From JBBQWZ01 sp038210135 (GTDB lineage: Bacteria > Acidobacteriota > Terriglobia > Bryobacterales > Bryobacteraceae), in the NCBI GenBank assembly GCA_038210135.1, contig JBBQWZ010000001.1:124001-188000 (forward strand): 64,000 bases of DNA, written 5' to 3'. Below are positions 41,690 through 50,128 of the stretch, piece after piece (position 1 is the stretch's first letter; every line of letters begins with the position of its first letter). The translations under genes were made by a program, and so were the position numbers. A model generated the notes under the pieces. That model made no database searches. It had not been told where the DNA came from and saw only the letters and a program-made list of their open reading frames with translations.

Positions 41690-42394
41690 CTATTCCGTAG
41701 CGGGTTCTGGCCGCCAGCCGATGCTGACTTCAGAACCCGCCGTTAACTGTTTGCGCAAAGCCTCACGGCCGCGCAGGATTCGGGACTTTACCGTGCCCAA
41801 CGAGATCTGGAGTACATCCGCAATCTCGTCATAACTCATATCCTCTAAGTCGCGTAGGACCACCGCCGTGCGGAAAGCAGGGTTCAAAGTGGAGATCAAA
41901 CGCTCAATCGATTCCCGGGTTTCGCGATCCGAAACCTGATCGAAAGGCGAACGCCCAGGATCGGCAACATATTCGTGAGTGACGAGGCCGCCATCGGCGT
42001 CCTCCCGTTCCAAACCCACTTCGCGACGCCGATGCCGCGTAAACCAACGCCGATGGTTGTGTGCTTCGTTGACCGCGATCCGGTAGACCCAGGTCTTCAA
42101 ACTGCTCTGACCCCGGAACGAATCGACATGCCGGAAAACCTTCAAGAATACTTCCTGAACCACATCCGAGGCTTCGCTCGAATCATCCATCAGCCGGTAG
42201 ATCAGGTTGTAGACGGGCTGTTGAAATCGATTGATCAGGATCTCGTAAGCCTGCTCCTCACCGCGGCACAAAGCCGCGACGAGAATCGCATCCTGCTCAC
42301 GGGTGGCCGCGCGGACTGCGGACATCTCCGCCGGTAACGCATCGCCCGAATTCAGATACCCGTCGAATGGTAAGCCAATCAAGGAGTCGGCCAC
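41690..42394 (-). CDS. ECF RNA polymerase sigma factor (RpoE/SigW-like)
   Basis: The product, 234 residues from the chosen GTG, has sigma region 2 ('YEILINRFQQPVYNLIYRLMDDSSEASDVVQEVFLKVFRHVDSFRGQSSLKTWVYRIAVNEAHNHRR') and region 4 ('ISTLNPAFRTAVVLRDLEDMSYDEIADVLQISLGTVKSRILRGREALRKQL'), hallmarks of extracytoplasmic-function sigma factors. Three starts are possible: TTG 42460, GTG 42394 with GAGGG upstream, and ATG 42325, whose ribosome-binding site is too close. I prefer 42394. It forms an operon with the membrane protein at 41092. Confidence 0.92.
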   Translation of the reverse strand: MADSLIGLPFDGYLNSGDALPAEMSAVRAATREQDAILVAALCRGEEQAYEILINRFQQPVYNLIYRLMDDSSEASDVVQEVFLKVFRHVDSFRGQSSLKTWVYRIAVNEAHNHRRWFTRHRRREVGLEREDADGGLVTHEYVADPGRSPFDQVSDRETRESIERLISTLNPAFRTAVVLRDLEDMSYDEIADVLQISLGTVKSRILRGREALRKQLTAGSEVSIGWRPEPATE

Positions 42395-42482
42395 AGCACC
42401 CTCGATTCCAATTCTACCTGAGATTACAGACACCGGCTTTTTCAAAAAGGTTCCTGGCAAATAGCCCTATAAGCAAAAACAC

Positions 42483-43082
42483 TTAGCGAATGACGCGCCG
42501 GCCCTCGACGCGAAAACTACCATCCAGAACCGTGCGAATTGCCTCGGTGTAGATCTGGTGCTCTTCGGACAGAATTCTAGCGGATAGCATCTCGACGGTG
42601 TCCGTGTCCAGGATCGCGACCACGGCCTGGCGGACAATCGGGCCTGCGTCCAGGTGCTCGTCCACGAAATGAACCGTGCAGCCGGAGAATTTCACGCCGT
42701 GATCGAACGCCTGATGCTGCGCGTCCAAACCGGGGAAGGAAGGGAGCAGCGAAGGATGAATGTTGAGGATCCGACCCGGAAAAGCCTCCACGAATCCGCC
42801 GCTCAGTAACCGCATATAGCCTGCCAAACAGACAAGCTCGACGCCCCTGTTCTTCAACTCGGCCACCAGAAGCCGGTCATAGGCTTCGCGATCCATGCCT
42901 TTAGAAGGAATCGAGACCGCCGGCAAACCACGCCTCCTCGCCGCTTCTAGACCCGGCGCCTCCGGCCGATTCGAAATTACGATCGCAATCTCGGCGTCGA
43001 GACGGCCTTCTGCGATGCTGTCCGCGATGGCGAGGAAGTTGGACCCTCGGCCGGAAAGCAGAATTCCGAGGCGGTGGCTCAT
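42483..43082 (-). CDS. purN: Phosphoribosylglycinamide formyltransferase
   Basis: PurN formylates glycinamide ribonucleotide with 10-formyl-THF in purine synthesis. The 199-residue product has the expected 'RLGILLSGRGSNFLAIADSI', 'LAGYMRLLSGGFVEAFPGRILNIHPSLLPSFPG' with the catalytic His, and 'VHFVDEHLDAGPIVRQA' with the catalytic Asp. Its ATG overlaps the purM stop (ATGA), giving coupled translation. Confidence 0.96.
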   Translation of the reverse strand: MSHRLGILLSGRGSNFLAIADSIAEGRLDAEIAIVISNRPEAPGLEAARRRGLPAVSIPSKGMDREAYDRLLVAELKNRGVELVCLAGYMRLLSGGFVEAFPGRILNIHPSLLPSFPGLDAQHQAFDHGVKFSGCTVHFVDEHLDAGPIVRQAVVAILDTDTVEMLSARILSEEHQIYTEAIRTVLDGSFRVEGRRVIR

Positions 43083-44143
43083 CCGTGATAAACCACCCGA
43101 GCCTTGGATTTCTTCGGCTGCTCGACCACGTCTCCGATCAGGTAGTAGGGAACATTGAGGCCCTCGAGCAGATCCATTGTCTTGGCGCCTTTACGCGGAG
43201 ACACGACCAGAATCATGCCGATCCCTAGATTGAAAGTGCGGCGATAGTCGGCGTCCTCGATCTCCCCGGCCTCGCGGAGCAGTTCGAAGATCGGCAGCAC
43301 GGGCCAGGAACCCAGATACACTCTCGCGGCGAGGCCTTTGGGAAGAATACGCGGAGTATTATCCGTAATTCCGCCGCCCGTGATGTGTGCCGCGCCCTTC
43401 AGAATTCCTTTCGAATGCAGCGCCCGAATCGGTTCGAGATAACTACGATGAGGCTTCAGCAGCTCGTCCGCCAGGCTGCCTTCCAAACCAGGAAGCTTCG
43501 CATCGTGATGATGCCCGGCGAGGTCAAACAAAACCTTCCGTGCCAGGGAATACCCGTTGGTGTGGAGGCCCGTTGAAGGCAATCCGATCAGCAAATCGCC
43601 GGGTTTGATCCGCGTCCCGGTGAGCATGTTCTTCTTCTCGACGACGCCCACGATGAAACCGGCCAGATCGTACTCGCCATCCGCATACATACCCGGCATT
43701 TCCGCCGTTTCGCCGCCGATGAGCGCGCAGCCATTGGCTTTGCATCCCCGTGCGATGCCGGAAACGACCGCCGCACAAACCGTCGCGTCCAATTTGCCAA
43801 CCGCGAAATAATCCAGAAAAAATAACGGAACAGCACCCTGTACGGCGATGTCGTTCACGCAATGGTTTACCAGATCTTCGCCGACGGTGTCGTGACGTCC
43901 GGTCAGGAATGCCAGCTTGAGCTTGGTCCCGACGCCGTCCGCCGAGCTCACCAAGACCGGTTGTTTGACGCCTTTCAATGCAAATCCGCCGCCAAAGCTG
44001 CCGATGTCCGTCAAGACATTCCGCGTGAACGTCTTCTGGGCCATCTTGCGGATCTGTGACACCGCCCGATCGGCTTCATCGATGTTCACGCCGGCTTCGG
44101 CATAAGACGTCGCCGGGTAACCATTCTTTCGGGGAGTCGTCAT
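43079..44143 (-). CDS. purM: Phosphoribosylformylglycinamidine cyclo-ligase
   Basis: PurM closes the imidazole ring to form AIR. The 354-residue product has the AIR synthase features 'SYAEAGVNIDEADRAVSQI', 'LVSSADGVGTKLKLAF', 'VNHCVNDIAVQGAVPLFFLDYFAVGKL', 'ALIGGETAEMPGMY' and 'HITGGGITDNTPRILP'. Length and motifs are complete. It is upstream of and coupled to purN, and divergent from the amidohydrolase operon, whose promoter lies in the 39-bp gap. Confidence 0.96.
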   Translation of the reverse strand: MTTPRKNGYPATSYAEAGVNIDEADRAVSQIRKMAQKTFTRNVLTDIGSFGGGFALKGVKQPVLVSSADGVGTKLKLAFLTGRHDTVGEDLVNHCVNDIAVQGAVPLFFLDYFAVGKLDATVCAAVVSGIARGCKANGCALIGGETAEMPGMYADGEYDLAGFIVGVVEKKNMLTGTRIKPGDLLIGLPSTGLHTNGYSLARKVLFDLAGHHHDAKLPGLEGSLADELLKPHRSYLEPIRALHSKGILKGAAHITGGGITDNTPRILPKGLAARVYLGSWPVLPIFELLREAGEIEDADYRRTFNLGIGMILVVSPRKGAKTMDLLEGLNVPYYLIGDVVEQPKKSKARVVYHG

Positions 44144-44161
44144 TAAGGGGTTCCGACTCCC

Positions 44162-44167
44162 TATAAT
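44162..44167 (+). promoter_or_regulatory. Consensus -10 element before the amidohydrolase operon
   Basis: A perfect TATAAT ends 15 bp before the ATG at 44183, so the transcript would have a leader of only about nine bases. No ribosome-binding site is visible. No -35 match is found at 16-18 bp upstream. The first gene may be read from a nearly leaderless message. Confidence 0.5.
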
Positions 44168-44182
44168 AATCGAACACCCTCT

Positions 44183-45571
44183 ATGAAAACCGTTTTAGCT
44201 CTCGTGTTGTGTTTTATGACGTGCGTGAGCGGGTTGCTGGCCGAGACTCCCTCGGTGATTGCGATTCGTAACGCGAAAGTCGTTCCTGTAAGTGGCCCTG
44301 TTCTTCAGAAAGCCAACGTCGTTCTGAAAAACGGCCTGATCGAAGCTGTTGGAGAGAATGCCGCCATTCCCGCCGATGCATGGATTATCGAGGGCGAGGG
44401 ATTGACCGTGTATCCGGGCCTGGTGGACGGCTTGAGCACACTGGGACTTCCCGGTTTCGCTCCCGCAAATCCCGCCGCCGCGGCCGCCCGCCGAACTGGC
44501 GGAGGCGCTGCTCCGCCTGCCGCAACGCCAATCCCGACAGCTCCTCCCGTCCGCGGACCTGAGGATCGTCCGCAAACTTCGAGCTGGCTCAAAGCCGCCG
44601 ACCTGATCGACGCCTCCGATCGCCGCATCGAAGCCGCCCGCGCCGCCGGCTACACCTCCGCGATCACTTTCCCGACTCGCGGCATCTTCGCCGGCCAGGG
44701 AGCTGTTATCGTGCTCGCCGGAAACGAGCGCGCCGGCAGTATGGTTGTCGCACCTTCCGTCGGCCAGTACATCAGCACCCAGCCGACCGGCGGCTTCGGC
44801 GGCGGATTCCCCAACGCCTTGTTCGGCGTTATCGCTTATATCCGCCAGATCTACCTGGACGCCGACCAGTATCAAAAAGCGAAAGCCATTTACGCCTCCG
44901 ATCCCCGCGGGATGATGCGCCCGCCCTACGATCGCGCTCTCGAAGGCGTCATTGAATCCCCCAGGATCCTGATGCCTGGCCGCCACTTCATCGAAATCGA
45001 CCGCAATATCGGCCTTGCCAAGGAATTCAAGCAGAGCGTCGTTCTCTACGGCGGCCACGAAGCCTACCGCACCGCGAATCTCTTGAAAGATGGCAACACG
45101 CCCATCCTCATTAGCCTCAAGTGGCCCACCCGCGCAGCGGACGCCGATCCAGACGAGAACCAGACCATGAAGGAAATCACTATCCGCGACAAGGCACCAA
45201 CCACCCCAGGCGTGCTCGCGAAGGCAGGCGTTAAATTCGCTTTCTACTCCGACGGAGTCGAAGGACGCGCCAACATCTTCCGCGCTGTCAAGAAGGCCAT
45301 CGACAACGGCCTGTCTTTCGACGCGGCACTCAAAGCCATGACCATGACTCCCGCCGAAATCTTCGGCGTGTCCGACCGCATGGGCAGTATTGAAAAAGGA
45401 AAGATCGCGAACATCATCGTCACCAAAGGCGATCTGTTCCAGGACCGCACGGAAGTCAAATTCATCTTTGTCGATGGCATCAAGTATGAGCCCGCTCCGG
45501 AAGAAGCACCCGCCGGACGCGGCCCAGGCGCTCCGCCGAGCGCAATCGACAACAACGAAGGGAATCAATAA
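44183..45571 (+). CDS. Secreted amidohydrolase-family protein 1 of 3, lacking the HxH motif
   Basis: The 462-residue product has a signal peptide (cleavage near LLA-E, residue 20) and the two ends of the amidohydrolase beta-sandwich ('IAIRNAKVVPVSGPVLQKANVVLKNGLIEAVG', 'GVSDRMGSIEKGKIANIIVTKGDLF'). Where active members have PGLIDxHxH it reads 'VYPGLVDGLSTLG' (about residues 77-88), so the first metal-binding histidine pair is missing. An Ala/Pro-rich insert follows. An Asp in 'FAFYSDGVEG' and a His in 'LYGGHEAYRTANLL' remain. The family usually hydrolyses cyclic amides or peptides; activity of this one is doubtful. It is first in a coupled three-gene operon. Confidence 0.85.
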   Translation: MKTVLALVLCFMTCVSGLLAETPSVIAIRNAKVVPVSGPVLQKANVVLKNGLIEAVGENAAIPADAWIIEGEGLTVYPGLVDGLSTLGLPGFAPANPAAAAARRTGGGAAPPAATPIPTAPPVRGPEDRPQTSSWLKAADLIDASDRRIEAARAAGYTSAITFPTRGIFAGQGAVIVLAGNERAGSMVVAPSVGQYISTQPTGGFGGGFPNALFGVIAYIRQIYLDADQYQKAKAIYASDPRGMMRPPYDRALEGVIESPRILMPGRHFIEIDRNIGLAKEFKQSVVLYGGHEAYRTANLLKDGNTPILISLKWPTRAADADPDENQTMKEITIRDKAPTTPGVLAKAGVKFAFYSDGVEGRANIFRAVKKAIDNGLSFDAALKAMTMTPAEIFGVSDRMGSIEKGKIANIIVTKGDLFQDRTEVKFIFVDGIKYEPAPEEAPAGRGPGAPPSAIDNNEGNQ

Positions 45572-46969
45572 ATGACGCTACGCACTTTGAAACAGCGCCT
45601 CCTCATCACCGCCTTCGCGGCCGCCGCTGCGACCAACCTTCTCGCCGAAGTCACCGTCATCCAGAATGGCACCATCATCACAATCACCAAAGGAACTTTC
45701 AAAGGTTCCGTCGTGATCAAGGATGGCAAGGTCGTGGAAGTCGGCGAAAAAGTGATGGTTCCCCCGGGTGCCACCATTATCGACGCCGGTGGCCAGTTCG
45801 TGATGCCCGGCATCATTGACTGCCACTCGCACATCGCGGGCGAAGGCAACATCAACGAAGGCAGCGTCTCGGTCTCCTCGATGGTCGACATCAAGGACAT
45901 TATCAACCCCGAAGACATCGCCATCTATCGCGCGCTCGCCGGCGGAGTCACCTCCGCGAACATCCTCCACGGCAGCGCCAACTCCATCGGCGGACGCACC
46001 GTCGTTATCAAAACCCGCTGGGGCGTCGAGCGCGCCAAGGATCTGCTGTTTGAAGGCGCAACGCCTGGCATCAAATTTGCGCTCGGCGAGAATCCGAAGC
46101 GCGCCGGCAACGTGCAACAGCAAGGCGGCGGAGCCCCTGCCCGTCCCGCCCGTTATCCCGCGACTCGCATGGGTGTCGAGGACGTCATTCGCGAAGCCTT
46201 CAACGACGCGAAAGCCTACCAGGCTGACTGGAAAGAGTACAACGCGAAAGTAGCCAAGGGCGAACGCGTCGCACCGCCTCGCAAGGATTTGAAACTCGAA
46301 GCCCTCGTCGAAGTTCTCGAAAACAAGCGCTTCGTCCACGCCCATTGCTACCGCGCCGACGAAATCCTGATGCTGATCCGCGTGGCCGACGATTATGGGT
46401 TCAAGATCCGGACCTTCCAGCATGTCCTCGAAGGCTACAAGGTCGCGAAAGAAATTCAGCAGCACGGCGCCGGAGCCTCCACTTTCTCTGACTGGTGGGC
46501 CTACAAGCTCGAAGCCTGGGATGCGATTCCGTTCAACGCCGCCATCATGCAGAAAAAAGGCGTCCTTGTTTCTCTGAATAGCGATGACGCGGAATTGATG
46601 CGCCGGTTGAATACGGAAGCCGCCAAAGTTGTGAAGTATGGCGGCGTTTCGGAAAACGAAGCTTTAGCGATGGTCACCTACAATCCCGCCAAACAACTGG
46701 GAGTCGAGAATCGCGTCGGCTCCATCGAGCCCGGCAAAGACGCCGATATCGTGATCTACGACAAACACCCGCTGTCGAATTACGCAAAAGTGCAGAAGGT
46801 TCTGATCGACGGCAAAGTGTATTTCGAGCGCGATAAAGACATGAGTGGCCGTTCCTTGAAAGATGCCGAAAAGAAGAAGCTGCTCGATAAGGAAAAGGCG
46901 GATCAGGAACGCCAGCGCAACGAGCAAAAGAAGAACGCCCCCACCCGGAGACCGGCCAATGCGGAATAA
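45572..46969 (+). CDS. Secreted amidohydrolase-family protein 2 of 3, with intact HxH motif
   Basis: The 465-residue product has a signal peptide (about residues 1-25) and the complete metal-binding signature 'VMPGIIDCHSHIAGEG' (His85, His87), plus later ligands in 'HAHCYRADEILMLIRVADDYGF', 'FQHVLEGYKVAKEI' and the catalytic-Asp segment 'LVSLNSDDAELMRRLNTEA'. It looks catalytically competent, of the imidazolonepropionase-like amidohydrolase group. The ATG directly follows the TAA of gene 1, and gene 3 overlaps its end by 11 bases. The C-terminus is charged (many Lys, Gln, Glu). Confidence 0.9.
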   Translation: MTLRTLKQRLLITAFAAAAATNLLAEVTVIQNGTIITITKGTFKGSVVIKDGKVVEVGEKVMVPPGATIIDAGGQFVMPGIIDCHSHIAGEGNINEGSVSVSSMVDIKDIINPEDIAIYRALAGGVTSANILHGSANSIGGRTVVIKTRWGVERAKDLLFEGATPGIKFALGENPKRAGNVQQQGGGAPARPARYPATRMGVEDVIREAFNDAKAYQADWKEYNAKVAKGERVAPPRKDLKLEALVEVLENKRFVHAHCYRADEILMLIRVADDYGFKIRTFQHVLEGYKVAKEIQQHGAGASTFSDWWAYKLEAWDAIPFNAAIMQKKGVLVSLNSDDAELMRRLNTEAAKVVKYGGVSENEALAMVTYNPAKQLGVENRVGSIEPGKDADIVIYDKHPLSNYAKVQKVLIDGKVYFERDKDMSGRSLKDAEKKKLLDKEKADQERQRNEQKKNAPTRRPANAE

Positions 46970-48308
46970 CTATTTTCTGAAGACGACGGCTGCTTGCGTA
47001 CTTTTCGCAGCAACCAGTTTTGCCGGAACGGACGACACCTTCCTGCTGCGCGGCGTGACGGTGCATCCGGTCACGAGTGCGGTCATCGACAACACATCTG
47101 TGCTGGTAAGAGACGGCAAAATCGCTGAAATCGGCGCGAAGATTGTCGCTCCCAAAGGCATGAAGGTGATCGAAGGCAAGGGTCTGCATGTCTACCCCGG
47201 AATGATCGACTCCGGTACAAACCTCGGTCTGTCAGAAATCTCCTCGATTCGCGAGAGTGTGGATACGGGTGAGATCGGAGTCTTTAATCCGCAATTGCGC
47301 GCGGAAGTCGCCATCAACGCAGCCAGTGAGCATTTCCCCGTCGTGCGCGCGAACGGGATCACCACCGTCATCACACTCCCGTCCGGTGGAGGCCGCCGCG
47401 GCTTCGGCGGTGGCGGCGGCGAAGATTCGCCCATGATCACCGGTCAGGGAGCCCTCATTCACCTCGACGGATGGACCTGGGAAGAGATGGACGTGCGCCG
47501 CATGGCTGCCATGCAGCTCGAATTCCCCCAGATCCGCACCGTGCCCGCGCGCTTCGCCGCACTCGCCATCGACGCCGGCATCAATATCCCCGGCGGAGGG
47601 GGGACGCAGGCCGCGAAACGCACTTTTGACGCCCAGGTCAAGAAGCTGAACCTGTTCTTCGAAGACGCCCGTCGCTATCAGAAAGCCAAAATTGCCGGAA
47701 CCGTCGGCTCCCACCCGGACCTCAAGTTCGAAGCCATGATCCCGGTTCTCGAAGGCAAAGTCCCGCTCGCCGTCTCGGCCGATCGCGAGAAGAACATCCT
47801 CGAAGCCGTGAAGTGGGCCGAATTGCAGAAAGTCAAAATCGTTCTGATGAATGCCAAAGAATTCGGCAACTCGCTCGCGACGCTCAAGGAAAAGAACATC
47901 CCGGTGATCCTCGGACCGACCCTCGCACTGCCTGAATACGACGACGATCCCTACGATCAGGCCTTCACCCGTCCGAGCGAAGTTTTCAAGGCCGGTGTGA
48001 AGTTTGCCTTCGGATCCTTCAACAACGAATTCGTCCGCAACCTGCCCTACCAGGCTTCGACCGCCGTTGCTTTTGGACTTCCGTACGACGAAGCTCTGAA
48101 AGCTGTCACAATCAACGCCGCTGAAATCTGGGGCGTCAGCGATCAATACGGCTCCATTGAAAAAGGGAAATGGGCCGATTTGATGATCACCGACGGCGAT
48201 CCGCTGGAAACGCGAACCCAGATTAAGCAGCTCTTCATCAAGGGGAAAGCTGTCGATCTCGGCAACAAACACCAGCGCCTGTATGAGAAATATTTAGCTC
48301 GTCCCTAG
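46959..48308 (+). CDS. Secreted amidohydrolase-family protein 3 of 3, lacking the HxH motif
   Basis: The 449-residue product has a signal peptide (about residues 1-22) and amidohydrolase ends ('LLRGVTVHPVTSAVIDNTSVLVRDGKIAEIG', 'GVSDQYGSIEKGKWADLMITDGDPL'). At the HxH position it reads 'YPGMIDSGTNLG', so the metal pair is absent, and the usual catalytic Asp region reads 'FAFGSFNNEFVRN'. A Gly-rich stretch lies near residue 150. The ATG at 46959, preceded by GGAG, overlaps gene 2 by 11 bases. It is likely a non-catalytic or altered homologue acting with gene 2. Confidence 0.85.
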   Translation: MRNNYFLKTTAACVLFAATSFAGTDDTFLLRGVTVHPVTSAVIDNTSVLVRDGKIAEIGAKIVAPKGMKVIEGKGLHVYPGMIDSGTNLGLSEISSIRESVDTGEIGVFNPQLRAEVAINAASEHFPVVRANGITTVITLPSGGGRRGFGGGGGEDSPMITGQGALIHLDGWTWEEMDVRRMAAMQLEFPQIRTVPARFAALAIDAGINIPGGGGTQAAKRTFDAQVKKLNLFFEDARRYQKAKIAGTVGSHPDLKFEAMIPVLEGKVPLAVSADREKNILEAVKWAELQKVKIVLMNAKEFGNSLATLKEKNIPVILGPTLALPEYDDDPYDQAFTRPSEVFKAGVKFAFGSFNNEFVRNLPYQASTAVAFGLPYDEALKAVTINAAEIWGVSDQYGSIEKGKWADLMITDGDPLETRTQIKQLFIKGKAVDLGNKHQRLYEKYLARP

Positions 48309-48332
48309 GACCAGCCGACAGTACTCGATCGA

Positions 48333-48364
48333 GACGCCAGCGGACTCCCCGCTGGCGTTTCTTT
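48333..48364 (+). terminator. Terminator after the amidohydrolase operon
   Basis: The stem ACGCCAGCGG / CCGCTGGCGT (10 bp, 6-nt loop) is followed by TTCTTTT. It is oriented for the plus strand and lies 25 bp after the last amidohydrolase stop. Confidence 0.8.
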
Positions 48365-48430
48365 TCAGCCGGAAGCAGTTATCGGAGAAGAGCACCTGTC
48401 CCGCAAAGTGAGCTTGCGATCAAAAGCGCT

Positions 48431-50107
48431 TCAGTTATGGGTTGCGACGGTCGCACCGCTAACCGGACGCGTAACAGAGTCGGCTCTGGTCAGGTGAAGT
48501 TGGAACGGCGTGACTTCAAAAGGCATCTTCTCGCGCGCCGACAACAAAGCAATTGGTTTGTTCTTCAGAAGCACGAGAGCGTTGTTCCATGGATTCAATT
48601 TGATCCTGGAACCAAGTGGGAGAGCGGCGATCTGCTCAAGCTTCTCTTCCTCAAGCGGCGGAGCCTGACCGACAAACTCCGATAAGCGGCCGGCTGCATC
48701 GCCGGCGAGCTTGTTTCCAAAATTTGCGTGAATCAGCCTCGTCAAGACGGGTCCGCGCGCGGAAAGCGCCTTTAAGAACAGACCGGCATTTGCCAACTTC
48801 TTGTAGGGCGAGTTCTTCATCAGCTCGACTGTTTTCTTACCAGCGGCGGCTGTTTCGATTTCTGACCTTGCGAAACGGAAACGGTGAAGAATTTCCTCAT
48901 CGGCCCCCATGGTTTGATTGTGAAACGCAAATTGCGTGTCGGTTCGATGACCAAGCGCGATGTGCGCCAACTCGCTTGCAAGAACCACAGCCAGGCTCGC
49001 CTCATCCGGCAGGACATCGACCAGCCCGCGGCTAATCACGATGGTTTGGCCGATCGAAAACGTCTCGAGTGGGGTAGTGACCAGCACGCGGCACTTGATA
49101 TCCAGATTCAAATTGTTCGTGACTAGTAGATTATTGACTACCGTGTTCAGAACCTCATCAACAGGTCCCAGCGGCGCGAGAAACCCGCCCCGTTCCAAAC
49201 GGCTCAGAATGTTTTCCTCCGCCTGATGTTCCCACGCCCTTTGACTCTCAAGCGGCGTCGGATCCTTAAGATCTGTTTTATCCTTCATTCCGGAATCCTG
49301 CTCCAGCAGGATGCTGGTCAACTCGTCCAGCTTTGGCGCCGCGGCCACTTCATAGCCCCAAATGCGTATTTGAGCTTTAAACTTGACTTTCGCAGGACGT
49401 CCGTGGACCGCCGTACCATTCGATTCCTCCACATAAATTTGGGCAGGTACCCACACGCCCGCGGAAACGTTGGTCCGCCAGCTGTCGAAATGGAAGTATT
49501 GCTCCGGCGGTGCGGAACGAGTCTTCTCAGAGACGGGATCGGTATAGGTGCCATTGAAGCGAACCACGTGCAGGTCCACATCCTCCACCCAGATGCGTCC
49601 GATGAACTTGCCGCGGACGCTCGGATCCAAAGGCGCGACGTCGAACACCAGACACCGGACGTACCCGAGAAATTCGCGCCGGACATATTCAAAGCGGTAC
49701 GTCTTTCGATCGAATGCCTGGGAATCAATGATCGACATCTGAGCGAATCCGCGTGGCAGGAATTCGAATTCCTTTGACTTACCGGGCTTCGAAAAATTGA
49801 AGCGTCCGCCTTTTTTCACGGAGCTCTCCTGTTCGAGGAGCGCCTCGTAGCTCATTTCGCCAGCCAAATTCATCCGGCCAAGAAAGTACACATCCTTCTC
49901 AATCGGCGTGGCGGCAGCGGCGCTTCCCGTCGATTCACCGGGCGATTGGACCTGAATATACGTCTCAACGATCGGCTTATGCATACCGAGCAACGTCAGC
50001 AGGTCACGCTCCTGCTTGATCACGCGGTCGAGCATTCGATCGACCGGAGTCTGCTCGGCAGCCAGACTCGTCAGCGACAACACCGACAACCAGATAAACA
50101 TATTCAT
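48431..50107 (-). CDS. Secreted M48-like protein with a degenerate HExxH motif
   Basis: The 558-residue product starts with a signal peptide ('MFIWLSVLSLTSLAAEQ') and has a large N-terminal region of unknown fold with beta-rich 'YFHFDSWRTNVSAGVWVPAQIYVEESNG'. The second half is M48-peptidase-like: 'DIKCRVLVTTPLETFSIGQTIVISRGLVDVLPDEASLAVVLASELAHIALGH'. The motif that should read HExxH is Ser378-Glu-Leu-Ala-His, so one zinc ligand is lost and proteolysis is doubtful. The ATG at 50107 has GGAG upstream. It follows tonB on the minus strand by 21 bp. Confidence 0.78.
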   Translation of the reverse strand: MNMFIWLSVLSLTSLAAEQTPVDRMLDRVIKQERDLLTLLGMHKPIVETYIQVQSPGESTGSAAAATPIEKDVYFLGRMNLAGEMSYEALLEQESSVKKGGRFNFSKPGKSKEFEFLPRGFAQMSIIDSQAFDRKTYRFEYVRREFLGYVRCLVFDVAPLDPSVRGKFIGRIWVEDVDLHVVRFNGTYTDPVSEKTRSAPPEQYFHFDSWRTNVSAGVWVPAQIYVEESNGTAVHGRPAKVKFKAQIRIWGYEVAAAPKLDELTSILLEQDSGMKDKTDLKDPTPLESQRAWEHQAEENILSRLERGGFLAPLGPVDEVLNTVVNNLLVTNNLNLDIKCRVLVTTPLETFSIGQTIVISRGLVDVLPDEASLAVVLASELAHIALGHRTDTQFAFHNQTMGADEEILHRFRFARSEIETAAAGKKTVELMKNSPYKKLANAGLFLKALSARGPVLTRLIHANFGNKLAGDAAGRLSEFVGQAPPLEEEKLEQIAALPLGSRIKLNPWNNALVLLKNKPIALLSAREKMPFEVTPFQLHLTRADSVTRPVSGATVATHN

Positions 50108-50128
50108 CTTCAAGAATCTCCAGCTAAC

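Noticed and set aside
44195..45568. Long minus-strand open frame (457 codons) across amidohydrolase 1
   Set aside because: It is the antisense of a gene with a clear family, its translation is repetitive Asp/Gly-rich text with no motif, and the openness follows from GC-rich codon use on the other strand.
47232..48272. Minus-strand open frame across amidohydrolase 3
   Set aside because: Shadow frame with no motif or ribosome-binding site.
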